Below, piece by piece: positions 19,698-30,934 of a DNA stretch of 64,000 nt. The stretch lies in assembly GCA_023055425.1 (NCBI GenBank), contig JALGPY010000008.1, forward strand, positions 12,061,501 to 12,125,500. The letters are read 5' to 3'. How positions within the stretch are numbered: the stretch's first letter is position 1; each line of letters starts with the position of its first letter. Under the pieces are notes generated by a model. The model did not search any database, was not told the origin of the DNA, and was given only the letters and a program-made list of their open reading frames with translations. The position numbers and the translations under genes were made by a program. This DNA comes from Linanthus parryae (taxonomy: Eukaryota; Streptophyta; Magnoliopsida; Ericales; Polemoniaceae).

Positions 19698-22600
19698 TCA
19701 AAACAAGCCCTTGATCAAGGAGTCATTAGGGGTAAACTGACGCGACAGATTTTCCACTTGCTCCACTTCTTGCTTCAATTGCTCGTATTTGGCGTTCATC
19801 TCATGGAAGAGCTTCACAGCTTCTTCAACTCTTTGCATTTGCTGCTCCACCTTCTGCTCCTCAGCTGCGAGGTTATGGTAGCCGCGTTTCAAATTCACGG
19901 CCGCGCGAATCTGGGTGACTCTTTTGACAAGAAACCCAAAGCCCAGCTTGCCTTGAACTTTGGCGAGAAGGTTTTGGCACATGCCAAAAAGCAATTCTGC
20001 GCTCTGAGGAGAAATGGTCGCAGGTGTGGCCGCAGATAGCTGCTCCAAAATCCAGATGGCCTCAGTCAAAAACAGCCTCCTGTCGAAGGGCCCTATCTCC
20101 AGAGACCTCACAAATGATTGGGGGTAGGAGAGGCGCAATCGAACTAGCCAATCCACGTCAGCTTGCTTCAGCCCTAAGGCAATGTTAAACCAAGTTAGAC
20201 TATCGAACTTGCAAATGAAGAATGCAAGGTGCGAACAATAATCATGGCATACCAGTTCCTTCAAGGATCTCGCGCAGAGGAGGAATGCGCATTGCTGGGG
20301 TAGCTGAAGGCTGTCCTCGCTCCATTGCCCTTATATCAGCTACGAGCTCTAACTCTTCATAGTTGGGAGGAAGAGTATAAGCCGCACCAGGTGCGATTGC
20401 AGCCCCGACCTGCGAACTCCAAAAGTTCCACGCAGGAAGAGGTGCCGCAGGCTCAGTCATTGCCCGAGGCATGGCAGCGGGAGAAGTTGCAGCTTGATCA
20501 GGGATGCCTTCAGGTGTGATAGCGTCAGCAGTGTTCGTTCCTGTTTCCTAAGCACCAGCATGGGCATCTTCCTCCATCAATACGGTGTCAGCTTCGGCAT
20601 CATCAGAAAGTTCAATGACGTCCTCGAAGGGCTCTCCCGCATATTCAGCAGCTGCGACGGGCTTCTCGGTATGAGAACTCGGCACCGGGACATAGGATGC
20701 ATAAGGTTTACTCCTTTGTTCCAACATGGCTTCATCAGCGTTGCCTGCGATACAAGACACGATGATGTGAGGTAACTTGTATTACATAATATTTTATTAT
20801 CTTTGGTAAGCTAAGAGCGAGCACCTCCACGCGAAGGTGGGATCGCAGCATCCTCGTCATATGCTAAGGACGTGGAACCTTGCCTTATTAATGTATCTTC
20901 ATTAAGCATGTCTTTAAGGTGAGCGTGACCTGTGGCGCGAAGAAACCAGTCATGATTATGTTTAGGTTGCTAAGCCTAGTTCACACATGTCGCTCAAATG
21001 ATTACCTGAAGGTTCACCGCACTTGCCTACTAGCCATAGGCGAATGTCAGTTTTTGACACGCCGTGCTTTAGCGCACCGACAATAACATCTCGGTAAGTT
21101 ACTGCGAGATTAAAAATCTCACCTTCATTACCGCCTGCGATTTCTTCGAAGTCCGCTTGGGCTCGCTCTAGAGCTGCTGCATCTTGTTCTGGAGCCGCAT
21201 CCTCCTCGTCAACTTGAGGAGCCACCTATTCTGGAAGCACATCTTCCTCATCAGTTGGACGCACTAGGTCGTCGACGTGTTGTTCTTCAAGGCTCCTTTG
21301 CTTCACGCGTTCGAGTTCCTCTTCTTCTCGCTTTCTTCTTCTTTCACCAGCCTCCGCAGCTGTTCTCCTGGACTCGGCAAGAATGTCCTCGCTTATGGTT
21401 TCATCGAAAACACCAGAATGAGAACCTCTCTTCTGCTTCTTGGACAAAAGGCCACTGATGGTCTCATCGTCATCATCTGCTAAGAAACAATGCGTTCAGA
21501 TAAGATTGCAAAAGAGTTAAGATAATGAGAAGAGAAGTACGATTGAAGATACCTCTTGACTCTTCCTCTTATATCTCATCTCTCTCTCTGTCTCTGACAT
21601 CTTCAATTCTTTCCTCTTCTTCATCTCCTTCTCTTGTCTCTCTTCTCTCCTCTTCTTCCCCCTGGCCAAACGGAACAAAGGTCTCCACTGCGAGCTCCTT
21701 CCGCGCTTTACTAGTCATGCGACCTTTACCTTTATCCCTGACAGTAAGGGATCTCGCAGGAGGGGAAGCTGGAGTGCTCCTAGGGGAAGAGATTGTGATT
21801 CCCCTTTGCCTGGGCCTCTTCGCTCTCGGAGCAGCAGTCGCTGGAGGAGACGGATCATTCTTGGGAGGAGACAAGGCTGGAGTATTGTCTATCAGCGAAT
21901 CAGCAAAAGCATTCATGATCTCGCGAATTTTGGTCTCAACCGCGGGATCCATCTTCGATGCCAGCCGAACTGGTTGTCCTTGCCTTCTTGCAGTAACAAT
22001 GGTGGTGACCAGCGATTTGGAACGCTCACCAGATGCAAACCTCCGCACATGGCACTACAGCAGGAAGCGAAGCATGAAGTTTTCAATATATTGGAATAAA
22101 GAGATTTAGCACATGCAGGAGAAAAATTGCTTACCTTAGCGAAAGTTTCGCTATATCTGATGACATGCGAATCACCTCTCCTAACTGCGGCTATATTTTC
22201 ATTGAGAATGATGGAGGGACACAGGTGATTCTCGCGATCCAGCAACGAATAGCAGCCATATTCAGACTCGTCCAGGCTACAGTTGGGACGAAAAGGGAAA
22301 GAATTCCTTTTGATCACAGGAGCTCTGCTTGGCTGAGGGGCCGACTGCGTCTCGAACCTTGTCTGCTGGGCATTCCAATACGCGATCCAGTTTCTGGAAT
22401 AGCCACCTTCGCGGTTACCTAGAGGTTGCTCGAAGGGAAGATTGCTCCTTAAGATTGTTTTACACTCCCTAGACAATAACCGCTTGTAGCAGCCTCTTAT
22501 GATAGACTGCGGCCAGATTGAGGGTGCCACTGCATCGAAGCCGAACTGGGGAGAGACGCGAGTGGGATCAACGTCCACGGTGATTCTCTCGTACCTAGGT

Positions 22601-24015
22601 GCGAGCTCACGAACATGCTCTGCAAGAGCAGGAAGAGAACCTCTCAGACACCAGCAGAAGAATTCGCGATAGCGCTCGTGGAAATGCTCCCCGCCCTCGA
22701 AAAGGAGCTCTTCCGAGAAAGCAACAGCTTTAAAGGGATATAGTTTTGGGAACCACCGCACATTCTCGACGCCCGTAGCATAAGGCCTGGCTATAAACTC
22801 TTCCCGATTTTCGCATATCAGGCTCCAAACGCACTTGGGAAAGTTAGTTCCAAACCCCCTCGCAGCCCTGCCGCTATTACGCTCCTCCTCCGTACCTGGG
22901 GGACACCATTTGATGGGCTTAGAAGGGACTGGGGCATAAGAGGGCCATCGCTCGAAGACCCACATTGTCAAGAAAGCAATGTTAATGTAAGTCAGTACAT
23001 CTAGGCAACCACGCGATTCCTTCATTGAAACAACCAGCTGATCCAACATGTGGTACAGCGTGCCCAAGACTAAGGGTCCAAGTGCGACTTTCTGGCCAAG
23101 GGCCAATTTCACAGCAAGAGGCAGAACATAATAGAAGACCCCATCATGCGGGTGATCATCGATTAGATACCTCGACAACCAGGCACAGAGGAAGGCGCAT
23201 AGGGTCAAGTGATAAACCTTGCCATTCACATAGTTTTTAGCCTTCGGGTTTTGGCTCAGAAGCTTCTTGGTGATACTGCTGTTCGCATAATCACGGAAAA
23301 AGTATTGCACCCAATTTTTCCAAGTATTCTTCGCAGATGTTTCAACCAACTGCCAGTCAGGAAGGACTTCTGTAGGAGTCCACCGGGTGGAAATTTTCTT
23401 CACTTCTGACAAGCACTCCTCCATCTGCTTGTACAAAGCGATCTCCGCATCTGTTCTCAAGGGACTCAAAGGATCAACCTCGCCCACGGGCGACAGATCA
23501 TACAGCATGTGCACATCTTCAAGCGTGGGAGCAGCCTCGAACTCAGCAACATAGAATGTGTGAGTCGCAGGCGAGTAACGAGAAAGAAGGTTTAGAAGCA
23601 TGGACTGGTCCAGCTTCACGGCAGCACCCTTCATAGCACGAACTGCGAAGTATATTCCGACATCGTTTAAAGTCACGGCATGATTGGTCAACACATGGTC
23701 AATCCACTCATCCATGAAGTCCAATTTCTGAACAAATGCTTGAGTAAAAATCGCAGTGTATGGGAAGTACCCATTTTCGACTCCCAATCGTACCACATCT
23801 TCGGAATCGATCAATTCGAGTAGCGCCGAGTTAACTGGAGGGGTTAACGTTTGCAATTCTTCACCAGAGACAGCGATTGGCAATTTCTTCGCCTTAACCC
23901 TAGCATGATAAAAGTCTTTGCCGCCCAGATAGGGGGCTTTTCTCCATAAAGCCCGGGGAAGATCAGGTATCTCTTCGATCTCCTTAATGGGTTTGGTTCC
24001 TTTTGTCTTTGCCAT
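19698..24015 (-). pseudogene. Antisense five-exon gene encoding a plant mobile domain (PMD) protein
   Basis: ATG at 24015-24013 (MAKTKGTK...); an ATG 14 codons upstream is also in frame. Predicted exons: 24015-22135, 22054-21553, 21479-21006, 20744-20253 and 20173-19698 (stop). All four introns (80, 73, 261 and 79 bp) have GT...AG ends and join in phase, giving 3825 bases or 1275 codons. Exon 1 is an aminotransferase-like plant mobile domain; its signature is the TFYV...PTLEDVHMLYDLSPVGE block near residue 170, followed by the long helical, Trp-rich domain. Exons 2-4 are charged, with basic (PRAKRPRQR) and KKQKRG clusters that could be nuclear signals; exon 5 ends in a coiled coil (AAEEQKVEQQMQRVEEAVK). 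In-frame stops lie at 21569-21571, 21226-21228 and 20548-20550. PMD proteins occur as host MAIN/MAIL-type factors and inside transposons; the role here is unknown. Confidence 0.82.
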
Positions 24016-24772
24016 TCCTTCGGAAAAGGAAGAAAAAAAGGGGGGAGAAATACACATACTTTAGTTCGAATTTTAAAATTCAGTTCTAAGCATACGAGGG
24101 TTTATTGGAAGAAAGATGAACAGTCCAGTGGCAATTTTCAAAGTTAGAAGATTGGAATCATTTGCATTATCAGGGATTTCAGAAACCCTACATTCAAGAT
24201 CCTTATTATCTGGGGATTAAATCAAAATTGGGTTCAAAGAGCAAGATCTTTTTCATAAGCTTTCAGTGGATAATATGGGTTTGCAGATCCAACACAGATC
24301 AAAGCATACATTGGTATATTAAGCAAAATTGAACAAGGCCAACCTTGTTTTGGTAAAGCTTTCTTGGATGTGCACAATTGAAGAAGACGATTGACAAGAG
24401 AGAACTGGTGATTGATTATCTGAATCTACTCTTGAAGGCTTCCGGGTATCATTCACTTTAAGAGAAAGAAGTGATGCTTTTGAAACAATGGAGAGTACAG
24501 AGTATTTATCCAAAAACAATGAAGGGTTGCGTCCTTTCAGTAGTCGAATCGCAACCGTCACCGTCAAATCGCGCAATCACAGAACAAGCTGACGTCACGC
24601 CTAAAACCCTAAAAGGCCAGACGACACGACTCTAGGGGTTTAGGTCATAATGGCACGCACGGGGGCTGAAGCTGCACACATTTGAATTGGTGCGTGGCGG
24701 CGACGCGTACGTTGGTTTCTGCGCATGGAAGCCTATCCGGCTATGAGCCTTCACGCGCAGAAAGGGGGCTAA
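24016..24772. other. Upstream region of the antisense gene and polypurine tract
   Basis: No ORF of note. The minus strand has GATAAATACT at 24501-24510, a possible TATA-like element for the antisense gene. On the plus strand AAAGGGGGCTAA at 24761-24772 abuts the 3' LTR and is the polypurine tract. Confidence 0.4.
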
Positions 24773-25399
24773 TGTAGATAGTGCTTTCTGAGCAGACAGA
24801 TCTTGTCCACGTGGCAATCATCTAGCACACCATATTGTGCTCCACACACACTAGATCACCAGCCGCGCTGATCCGCGTGAGGGCTGCGAGACAGGGCCCT
24901 CGCATACCACTGCACGGGACTTGTAGGGACTTAGTGGTCTGGAGGCTAGAGTAAGTCCTGTCGCGTGCGAGTCAAGCCCGCGCGTGACCTTTAGTAACTG
25001 CTTTTAAGAGATTTATGGCACGAGCTCCATAAACCCGGTCAATCCGGTCAAACCCGGTCAACCCCATAACGGTTCCGGTATTCGCGCATAACGTGCTGTA
25101 ACGGTCCCTATATACGCGGACGAACGTGCCTTTGTGGTTAAGCTAATTAGGCGGCCATTGATGGGCGCATTAACCACACTACAACGGTCACATTCTCCGT
25201 TATATTTAGGACGTTAACCCTTCCATACAAGGGAGACACACCAGACATACGCGGAAGCTCTGCTAAACCCCTGTCTCTCTCTCAGACATTACTACTGCCT
25301 TACTCTCTCCCTACACACAACCCAACACTTCCTGTGCCATTTTCTATTCTCTTTCCTTAGTGTACACGAAGTTCTCTCTGCAGGATTCTCTTGTGCACA
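24773..25399 (+). repeat. Gypsy 3' LTR
   Basis: 627 bp, TGTAGATAG to GTGCACA, aligned end to end with the 5' LTR. It is followed by the target duplication acatg (25400-25404). Confidence 0.9.
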
Positions 25400-25404
25400 A
25401 CATG

Positions 25405-25621
25405 GGATGGGTGAAAGCTAGTGCATAGCAACAATATTTGTTTGCTAGCGTGACCTTTTTCAGTTTGTGTCTGAGCGGTTGTACCGGGTGCGTTTCTCTC
25501 TAATAAAATCAGGGTTTTGGGTCGTGGAGGTAGCTAGCTAATCACTAGTGAACCACGTTAATACTAGTGTTCTTGTTCATCATTATTTTTATCGTTCTCA
25601 AGCTAGGTCCAGATCATAACA
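25405..25621 (+). repeat. TR-GAG LTR2, right part
   Basis: Continues the LTR interrupted at 10668, from the GGATGGGTGAAAGC region to CATAACA at 25621. It retains the edge-type signature CTAATAAAATC. Confidence 0.9.
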
Positions 25622-25624
25622 AAC

Positions 25625-26222
25625 TGGTATCAGAGCCTGTTAAGGGGATCGCCAGTTTTAACTAGTGGTGCAACTTGGGCGGGCTGAACCCGACCAACCC
25701 GAGCCCAGCCCGAACTAAAATAGGGCTCAGACACATACTTCTAGTAATTTGGACGGGCTTGGACAGGAATTCTCAGCCCGAATTTTAATTAGGGTCGGGC
25801 TTGGGCACAAATATCAAATGACGGGCCAACCCGAATTGCCCGATTTGCATGACAATTACCAATAAAAAAAATACATTTTGAGAGAATTATGTAGCATATC
25901 TAACATGTATGTTTGTTTAATTTTGATTATTAGCGCTTTTAATCATATCCTTGGTTTTTGAACAAGTTAATTTGCTTGTATTCACCAAAATATTATTACT
26001 CTCTTGTGTTTTTAGAAATGTATTAAGTTTAATGTACTAGCCCGAATTCAGCCAAAACCCGAATTGATTTGTACGAATTTGGGCTTGGGCAGCCTCGATA
26101 GAACCCGGGCTCGGGCTCGGTCAGGGGTGCCAACCCGACCAGCCGACCGAGTTACAGTCCTAGTTTTAACAAACTGGTATCAGATCATGGTTAAGGGGAT
26201 CGCCAGTTTTAACAAACTGGTA
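25625..26222 (+). promoter_or_regulatory. Triplicated primer-binding site, unit 2, split by a hAT element
   Basis: Site 1 (TGGTATCAGAGC) is at 25625-25636. A hAT element at 25663-26162 and its 8-bp duplication separate it from sites 2 (TGGTATCAGATC, about 26176) and 3 (about 26219). The 43-base period is kept once the insertion is removed. Confidence 0.85.
25663..26162. mobile_element. Non-autonomous hAT element (MITE), family 1 copy 2
   Basis: 500 bp, flanked by a perfect 8-bp duplication gttttaac (25655-25662 and 26163-26170). It starts TAGTGGTGCAACTTGGGCGG and ends ACCGAGTTACAGTCCTA, inverted ends matching the copy at 2296-2842, with the same GGGCTCGG-type subterminal repeats and AT-rich centre. 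No ORF. Confidence 0.92.
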
Positions 26223-26379
26223 TCAGATCTTGGTTTGCGGTGTTCCAAGATCAAGGTGGAGCTATAGGGCTAGGGTTTCACAATCCGTGAAATTCATAGC
26301 TAGGGTTTCGCGATCAAGGTGGAGCACACGTTCGGGGTTACGGATCTGAACTAGGAGCTGCAGAGAAGATGACCGGGGG

Positions 26380-27138
26380 ATGACCAAGATCGCCAAGATC
26401 ACGGGGAGAAACAGCTTCAACTTATGGCAGATCAAGGAACGTGCTTTGTTGAAGCATCAATGCATGTGGTTGCCATTGGCGGAAGATAAAGAGGGGGCTT
26501 TGACAACCACCAAGGAGTACAAGACGATGGAGGAAAGAGCACACTCAACGATCATGTTGTTCTTGGCGGACGACGTGATCACAGAGGTTGCGGATCAAGA
26601 GACGGCTGAAGAACTATGGAACAAGTTCGAGAGCGTCTACAAGACGAAGTTGCTCACCAACAAGTTGATGTTGAAGCAGCAGCTGTTTGGTCTACGCATG
26701 GGGGAAGGTACGGATCTAAGAGATCACTTGGATCGTCTTAATACTATTTTACTTAAGTTGCGAAGCAGTAATGAGAAGATTAGTGATGAAGACGCCGCAC
26801 TGATTTTGTTGGTGTCTCTACCACCGTCTTATGAGGGGTTTGCGCAATCTGCTTGTGCAGGAAAAGAGACTCTCACGTTGGAGGAGGTGAGATCTGCTAT
26901 TCACACAAGGGAGATGCGGAGCAGGGCCGCGTATGGGGAGTACGACGTTCCGGGTTCGGACGCATTCATGGTGTCCAAAGGGGATTATGGTAAGAGGAAT
27001 AACAAGGTTTCTAAGTTGCCATACGACGTATGTGCATTGTATAAAGAGAGGGGTCACTGGAAGAGGGAGTGTCCGAAGAAGGCATTTGCAGATCTGGCTG
27101 TAGATGCAACAACTTCGGAGATCAACTGCGTCCTCTAG
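26380..27138 (+). CDS. TR-GAG gag, unit 2
   Basis: 252 codons, full length for this family. The UBN2-type gag domain is at residues 8-190. The first knuckle position pair is damaged: CALY in place of CALC, so the zinc site is probably lost. Core subtype (AGATG near 26910, KKAFADL). The start overlaps the TGA of the four-codon upstream frame. The stop follows ASEIN-type residues directly, at the place where an autonomous relative would run on into protease. Confidence 0.85.
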   Translation: MTKIAKITGRNSFNLWQIKERALLKHQCMWLPLAEDKEGALTTTKEYKTMEERAHSTIMLFLADDVITEVADQETAEELWNKFESVYKTKLLTNKLMLKQQLFGLRMGEGTDLRDHLDRLNTILLKLRSSNEKISDEDAALILLVSLPPSYEGFAQSACAGKETLTLEEVRSAIHTREMRSRAAYGEYDVPGSDAFMVSKGDYGKRNNKVSKLPYDVCALYKERGHWKRECPKKAFADLAVDATTSEINCVL

Positions 27139-27621
27139 ACCCCGTTGGGGGCATGTAATCTGTGCTCTTGACGAGGAGGCAGATTTGGCATGGGGGAGTC
27201 TCTGACGAGGGACACGACACGTGTGAGACGTGCAAGGGGGCGTGTAGGAGGCGCAAGGGTGCGATATTGCAGGAACTCAGGGGGAATTGGAGCAACGTGC
27301 TGAGGGGTTTGTTGCAGGGACTCGGTGGGAGTCGTAACAACAAACGAATTTGTTGTAGGAACTCAGTGGGAGTTGGAACAAAGATTAAGGGTTTTGATTG
27401 CAGGAACTCAGTCGTAGTTGGAGCACCGATAGGGTTCGATTGGAGGAACTAGATGGGAGTTGGAGCATCGCTTGGGGCACTCGTTGCAGGAACTTGGCAA
27501 ATTTGGAGAACCTTGTGACGAGTGTTTCGCATACAGGTGCGAAACGTTTGGGGTTGATTATTGGAGAGAAGCACCGCTTCAGGTTTGGGTTGCTGAGATG
27601 ATTCAAGACAAGGTGGAGATT

Positions 27622-28027
27622 TGTGGTGTCTTGATTTCTTAGTAGGCAAGAAAAGGAAAAGTCAAAGAAGATGAACATTAGGAAACAAACCAATTTGGAA
27701 ACAATATGTGAGGCGGTGGTGCATGTGGCTGGCAATACCACCGTCCCCACTCTTTAATGTGTATAAAAGGAATTCCTTAGTTCCCATAATGCATATACAC
27801 ACAACACAAGGGATAGGTGAAAGCTAGTGCATAGCAAAAATATTTGTTTGCTAGCGTGAGCTTTTTCAGTTTGTGTCTGAGTGGTTGTACCGGGTGCGTT
27901 TCTCTATAATAAATTCAGGGTTATGGGTCTTGGAGGTAGCTAGCTAATCACTAGTGAACCACGTTAATACTTGTGTTCTTGTTCATCATTATTTTTATCG
28001 TTCTCAAGCTAGGTCCAGATCATAACA
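27622..28027 (+). repeat. TR-GAG LTR3
   Basis: 406 bp; starts TGTGG with one T lost compared with TGTTGG. Core-type signature CTATAATAAATTCAGGG near 27905. It serves as the 3' LTR of unit 2 and the 5' LTR of unit 3. Confidence 0.9.
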
Positions 28028-28029
28028 AA

Positions 28030-28130
28030 CTGGTATCAGAGCCTGGTTAAGGGGATCGCCAGTTTTAACAAACTTGTATCAGATCCTGGTTAAGGGGATT
28101 GCCAGTTTTAACAAACTGGTATCAGAGCTT
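28030..28130 (+). promoter_or_regulatory. Triplicated primer-binding site, unit 3
   Basis: TGGTATCAGAGC at 28031-28042; a mutated second copy (TTGTATCAGATC) at about 28074; a third (TGGTATCAGAGC) at about 28117. 43-base spacing. Confidence 0.88.
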
Positions 28131-28278
28131 GGTTTGCGGTGATCCAAGATAAAGGTGGAGCTATAGGGCTAGGGTTTCACAATCCGTGAAATTCATAGCT
28201 ATGGTTTCGCGATCAAGGTGGAGCACACGTTCGGGGTTACGGATCTGAACTAGGAGCTGTAGAGAAGATGAACGGGGG

Positions 28279-29037
28279 ATGACCAAGATCGACAAGTTCA
28301 CTGGGAGAAATAGCTTCAGCTTATGGCAGATCAAGGTACGTGCTTTGTTGAAGCATCAATGCATGTGGTTGCCATTGGTGGAAGATAAAGAGGGGGCTTC
28401 GACAACCACCAAGGAGTACAAGACGATGGAGGAAAGAGCACACTCAACGATCATGTTGTGCTTGGCGGACGACGTGATCACAGAGGTTGCGGATCAAGAT
28501 ACGGCTGAAGGACTATGGAACAAGTTGGAGAGCCTCTACAAGACGAAGTCGCTCACCAACAAGTTGATGTTGAAGCAGCAGTTGTTTGGTCTACGCATGG
28601 GGGAAGGTACGGATCTAAGAGATCACTTGGATCGTGTTAATACTATTTTGCTTAAGTTGCGAAGCAGTAATGAGAAGATAAGTGATGAAGACGCCGCACT
28701 GATTTTGTTGGTGTCTCTACCACGGTCTTATGAGGGGTTTGTGCAGTCTGCTTATGCTGGAAAAGAGACTCTCACGTTGGAGGAGGTGAGATCTGCTATT
28801 CACACAAGGGAGATGCGGCGCAAGGCCGCGTATGGGGAGTACGACGTTCCGGGTTCGGGCGCATTCATGGTGTCCAAAGGGGGTTATGGTAAGAGGAAGA
28901 ACAAGGGTTCTAAGTTGCCATACGACGTCTGTCCACTGTGTAAAGAGACGGGACACAAGAAGAGGGATTGTCCGAAGAAGGCATTTGCAGATCTGGCTGT
29001 AGATGCAACAGCTTCGGAGATCAACTACGTCCTCTAG
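28279..29037 (+). CDS. TR-GAG gag, unit 3 (intact)
   Basis: 252 codons without internal stops. Gag domain from MTKIDKFTG to about residue 190 (LMLKQQLFGLRMGEGTDLRD and LLVSLPRSYEGFVQS are family blocks), a basic linker KGGYGKRKNKGSKLP, and a complete CX2CX4HX4C knuckle (CPLCKETGHKKRDC). It could bind and package TR-GAG RNA and act in trans. Protein-level conservation across the array suggests it stayed functional for some time. Confidence 0.9.
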   Translation: MTKIDKFTGRNSFSLWQIKVRALLKHQCMWLPLVEDKEGASTTTKEYKTMEERAHSTIMLCLADDVITEVADQDTAEGLWNKLESLYKTKSLTNKLMLKQQLFGLRMGEGTDLRDHLDRVNTILLKLRSSNEKISDEDAALILLVSLPRSYEGFVQSAYAGKETLTLEEVRSAIHTREMRRKAAYGEYDVPGSGAFMVSKGGYGKRKNKGSKLPYDVCPLCKETGHKKRDCPKKAFADLAVDATASEINYVL

Positions 29038-29517
29038 GCCCCGTTGGGGGGCATGGAATCCGTGCTCTTGACGAGGAGGCAGATTTTGCATGGGGGAGTC
29101 TCTGACGAGGGACACGGCACGTGTGAGACGTGCAAGGGGGCGTGTAGGAGGCGCAAGTGGGCGATATTGCAGGAACTCAGGGGGAATTGGAGCGGTCTGA
29201 GGGGTTTGTTGCAGGGACTCGGTGGGAGTCGGAACAACAAACGAATTTGTTGTAGGAACTCAGTGGGAGTTGAAACAAAGAACAAGGGTTTCGATTACAG
29301 GAACTCGGTCGTAGTTGGAGCACCGATAGGGTTCGATTGCAGGAACTAGACAGGAGTTGGAGCATCGCTTGGGGCACTCGTTGCAGGAACTTGGCGAAGT
29401 TGAAGAACCTTGTGACAAGCGTTTCGCATACATGTGAGAAACGTTTGGGGTTGATTATTGGAGAGAAGCACCGCTTCAGGTTCGGGTTGCTGAGATGATT
29501 CAAGACAAGGTGGAATT

Positions 29518-29924
29518 TGTTCGTGTCTTGATTTCTTAGTAGGCAAGAAAAGGAAAAGTCAAAGAAGATGAACGTTAGGAAACAAACCAGTCTGGAAACA
29601 AGATGTGAGGCGGTGGTGCATGTGGCTGGGAATACCACCGTCCCCACTCTTTCATGTGTATAAAAGTAATTCCTTTGTTCTCATAATGCATATACACACA
29701 ACACAAGGGATAGGTGAAAGCTAGTGCATAGCAACAATATTTGTTTGCTAGCGTGAGCTTTTTCAGTTTGTGTCTGAGTGGTTGTACCGGGTGCGTTTCT
29801 CTATAATAAATTCAGGGTTATGGGTCTTGGAGGTAGCTAGCTAATCACAAGTGAACCACGTTAATACTTGTGTTCTTGTTCATCATTATTTTTATCGTTC
29901 TCAAGCTAGGTCTATATCATAACA
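29518..29924 (+). repeat. TR-GAG LTR4
   Basis: 407 bp, TGTTCGTGTC to CATAACA, core-type (CTATAATAAATTCAGGG). Shared between units 3 and 4. Confidence 0.9.
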
Positions 29925-29927
29925 AAC

Positions 29928-30025
29928 TGGTATCAGAGCCTGGTTAAGGGGATCGACAGGTTTAACAAACTGGTATCAGATCCTGGTTAAGGGGATCGCC
30001 AGTTTTAACAAACTGGTATCAGAGC
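29928..30025 (+). promoter_or_regulatory. Triplicated primer-binding site, unit 4
   Basis: Three TGGTATCAGA sites at about 29928, 29971 and 30014 on a 43-base period; the first and third end AGC, the second ATC. Confidence 0.9.
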
Positions 30026-30175
30026 TTGGTTTGCGGTGTTCCAAGATCAAGGTGGAGCTATAGGGCTAGGGCTTCACAATCCGTGAAATTCATAGCTAGG
30101 GTTTCGCGATCAAGGTCGAGCACACGTTCGGGGTTACGGATCTGAACTAGGAGCTGCAGAGAAGATGACCAGGGG

Positions 30176-30934
30176 ATGACCAAGATCGACAAGTTCACGG
30201 GAAGAAATAGCTTCAGCTTATGGCAGATCAAGGTACGTGCTTTGTTGAAGCATCAATGCATGTGGTTGCCATTGGCGGAAGATAAAGAGGGGGCTTCGAC
30301 AACCACCAAGGAGTACAAGACGATGGAGGAAATAGCACACTCAACGATCATGTTGTGCTTGGCGGACGACGTGTTCACAGAGGTTGCGGATCAAGAGACG
30401 GCTGAAGGACTATGGAACAAGTTGGAGAGCCTCTACAAGACGAATTCGCTCACCAACAAGTTGATGTTGAAGCAGCAGTTGTTTGGTCTACGCATGGGGG
30501 AAGGTACGGATCTAAGAGATCACTTGGATCGTCTTAATACTATTTTGCTTAAGTTGCGAAGCATTAATGAGAAGATAAGTGATGAAGACGTCGCACTGAT
30601 TTTGTTGGTGTCTCTACCACCGTCTTATGAGGGGTTTGTGCAGTCTGCTTGTGCTGGAAAAGAGACTCTCACATTGGAGGAGGTGAGATCTGTTATTCAC
30701 ACAAGGGAGATGCGGCTCAAGGCCGCGTATAGGGAGTACGACGTTCCGTGTTCGGGCGCATTCATGGTGTCCAAAGGGGGTTATGGTAAGAGGAAGAACA
30801 AGGGTTCTAAGTTGCCATACGACGTTTGTGCACTGTGTAAAGAGACGGGACACTGGAAGAGGGAGTGTCCGAAGAAGGCATTTGCAGATCTGGCTGTAGA
30901 TGCAACAGCTTCGGAGATCAACTACGTCCTCTAG
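30176..30934 (+). CDS. TR-GAG gag, unit 4 (intact)
   Basis: 252 codons, no internal stop, complete knuckle CALCKETGHWKREC. Core subtype. It differs from unit 3 at scattered residues only (for example VFTEVAD for VITEVAD). The upstream four-codon frame ends in the ATGA overlap at its start. Confidence 0.9.
   Translation: MTKIDKFTGRNSFSLWQIKVRALLKHQCMWLPLAEDKEGASTTTKEYKTMEEIAHSTIMLCLADDVFTEVADQETAEGLWNKLESLYKTNSLTNKLMLKQQLFGLRMGEGTDLRDHLDRLNTILLKLRSINEKISDEDVALILLVSLPPSYEGFVQSACAGKETLTLEEVRSVIHTREMRLKAAYREYDVPCSGAFMVSKGGYGKRKNKGSKLPYDVCALCKETGHWKRECPKKAFADLAVDATASEINYVL

Larger units (their letters stand above)
10669..25399 (+). mobile_element. Tat-lineage (Retand-like) Ty3/Gypsy retrotransposon, 14.7 kb, nested
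   Basis: Two LTRs (10669-11298 and 24773-25399) share TGTAGATAG...GTGCACA ends and differ at roughly two dozen positions by my reading. The target duplication is acagg on the left and acatg on the right (one mismatch). Internal order: gag, protease, RT-RNase H, second (archaeal-type) RNase H, integrase, a tandem-repeat block, then an antisense multi-exon gene before a polypurine tract (AAAGGGGGCT). The extra RNase H places it in the Tat group. Tandem repeats and antisense ORFs between pol and the 3' LTR recall the Retand elements described from Silene. Confidence 0.92.

Noticed and set aside
21525..22109. Plus-strand Ser/Leu-rich ORF (and similar at 19758-20039, 22165-22422)
   Set aside because: Shadows of the antisense PMD gene exons, which show the recognisable domain and in-phase introns.
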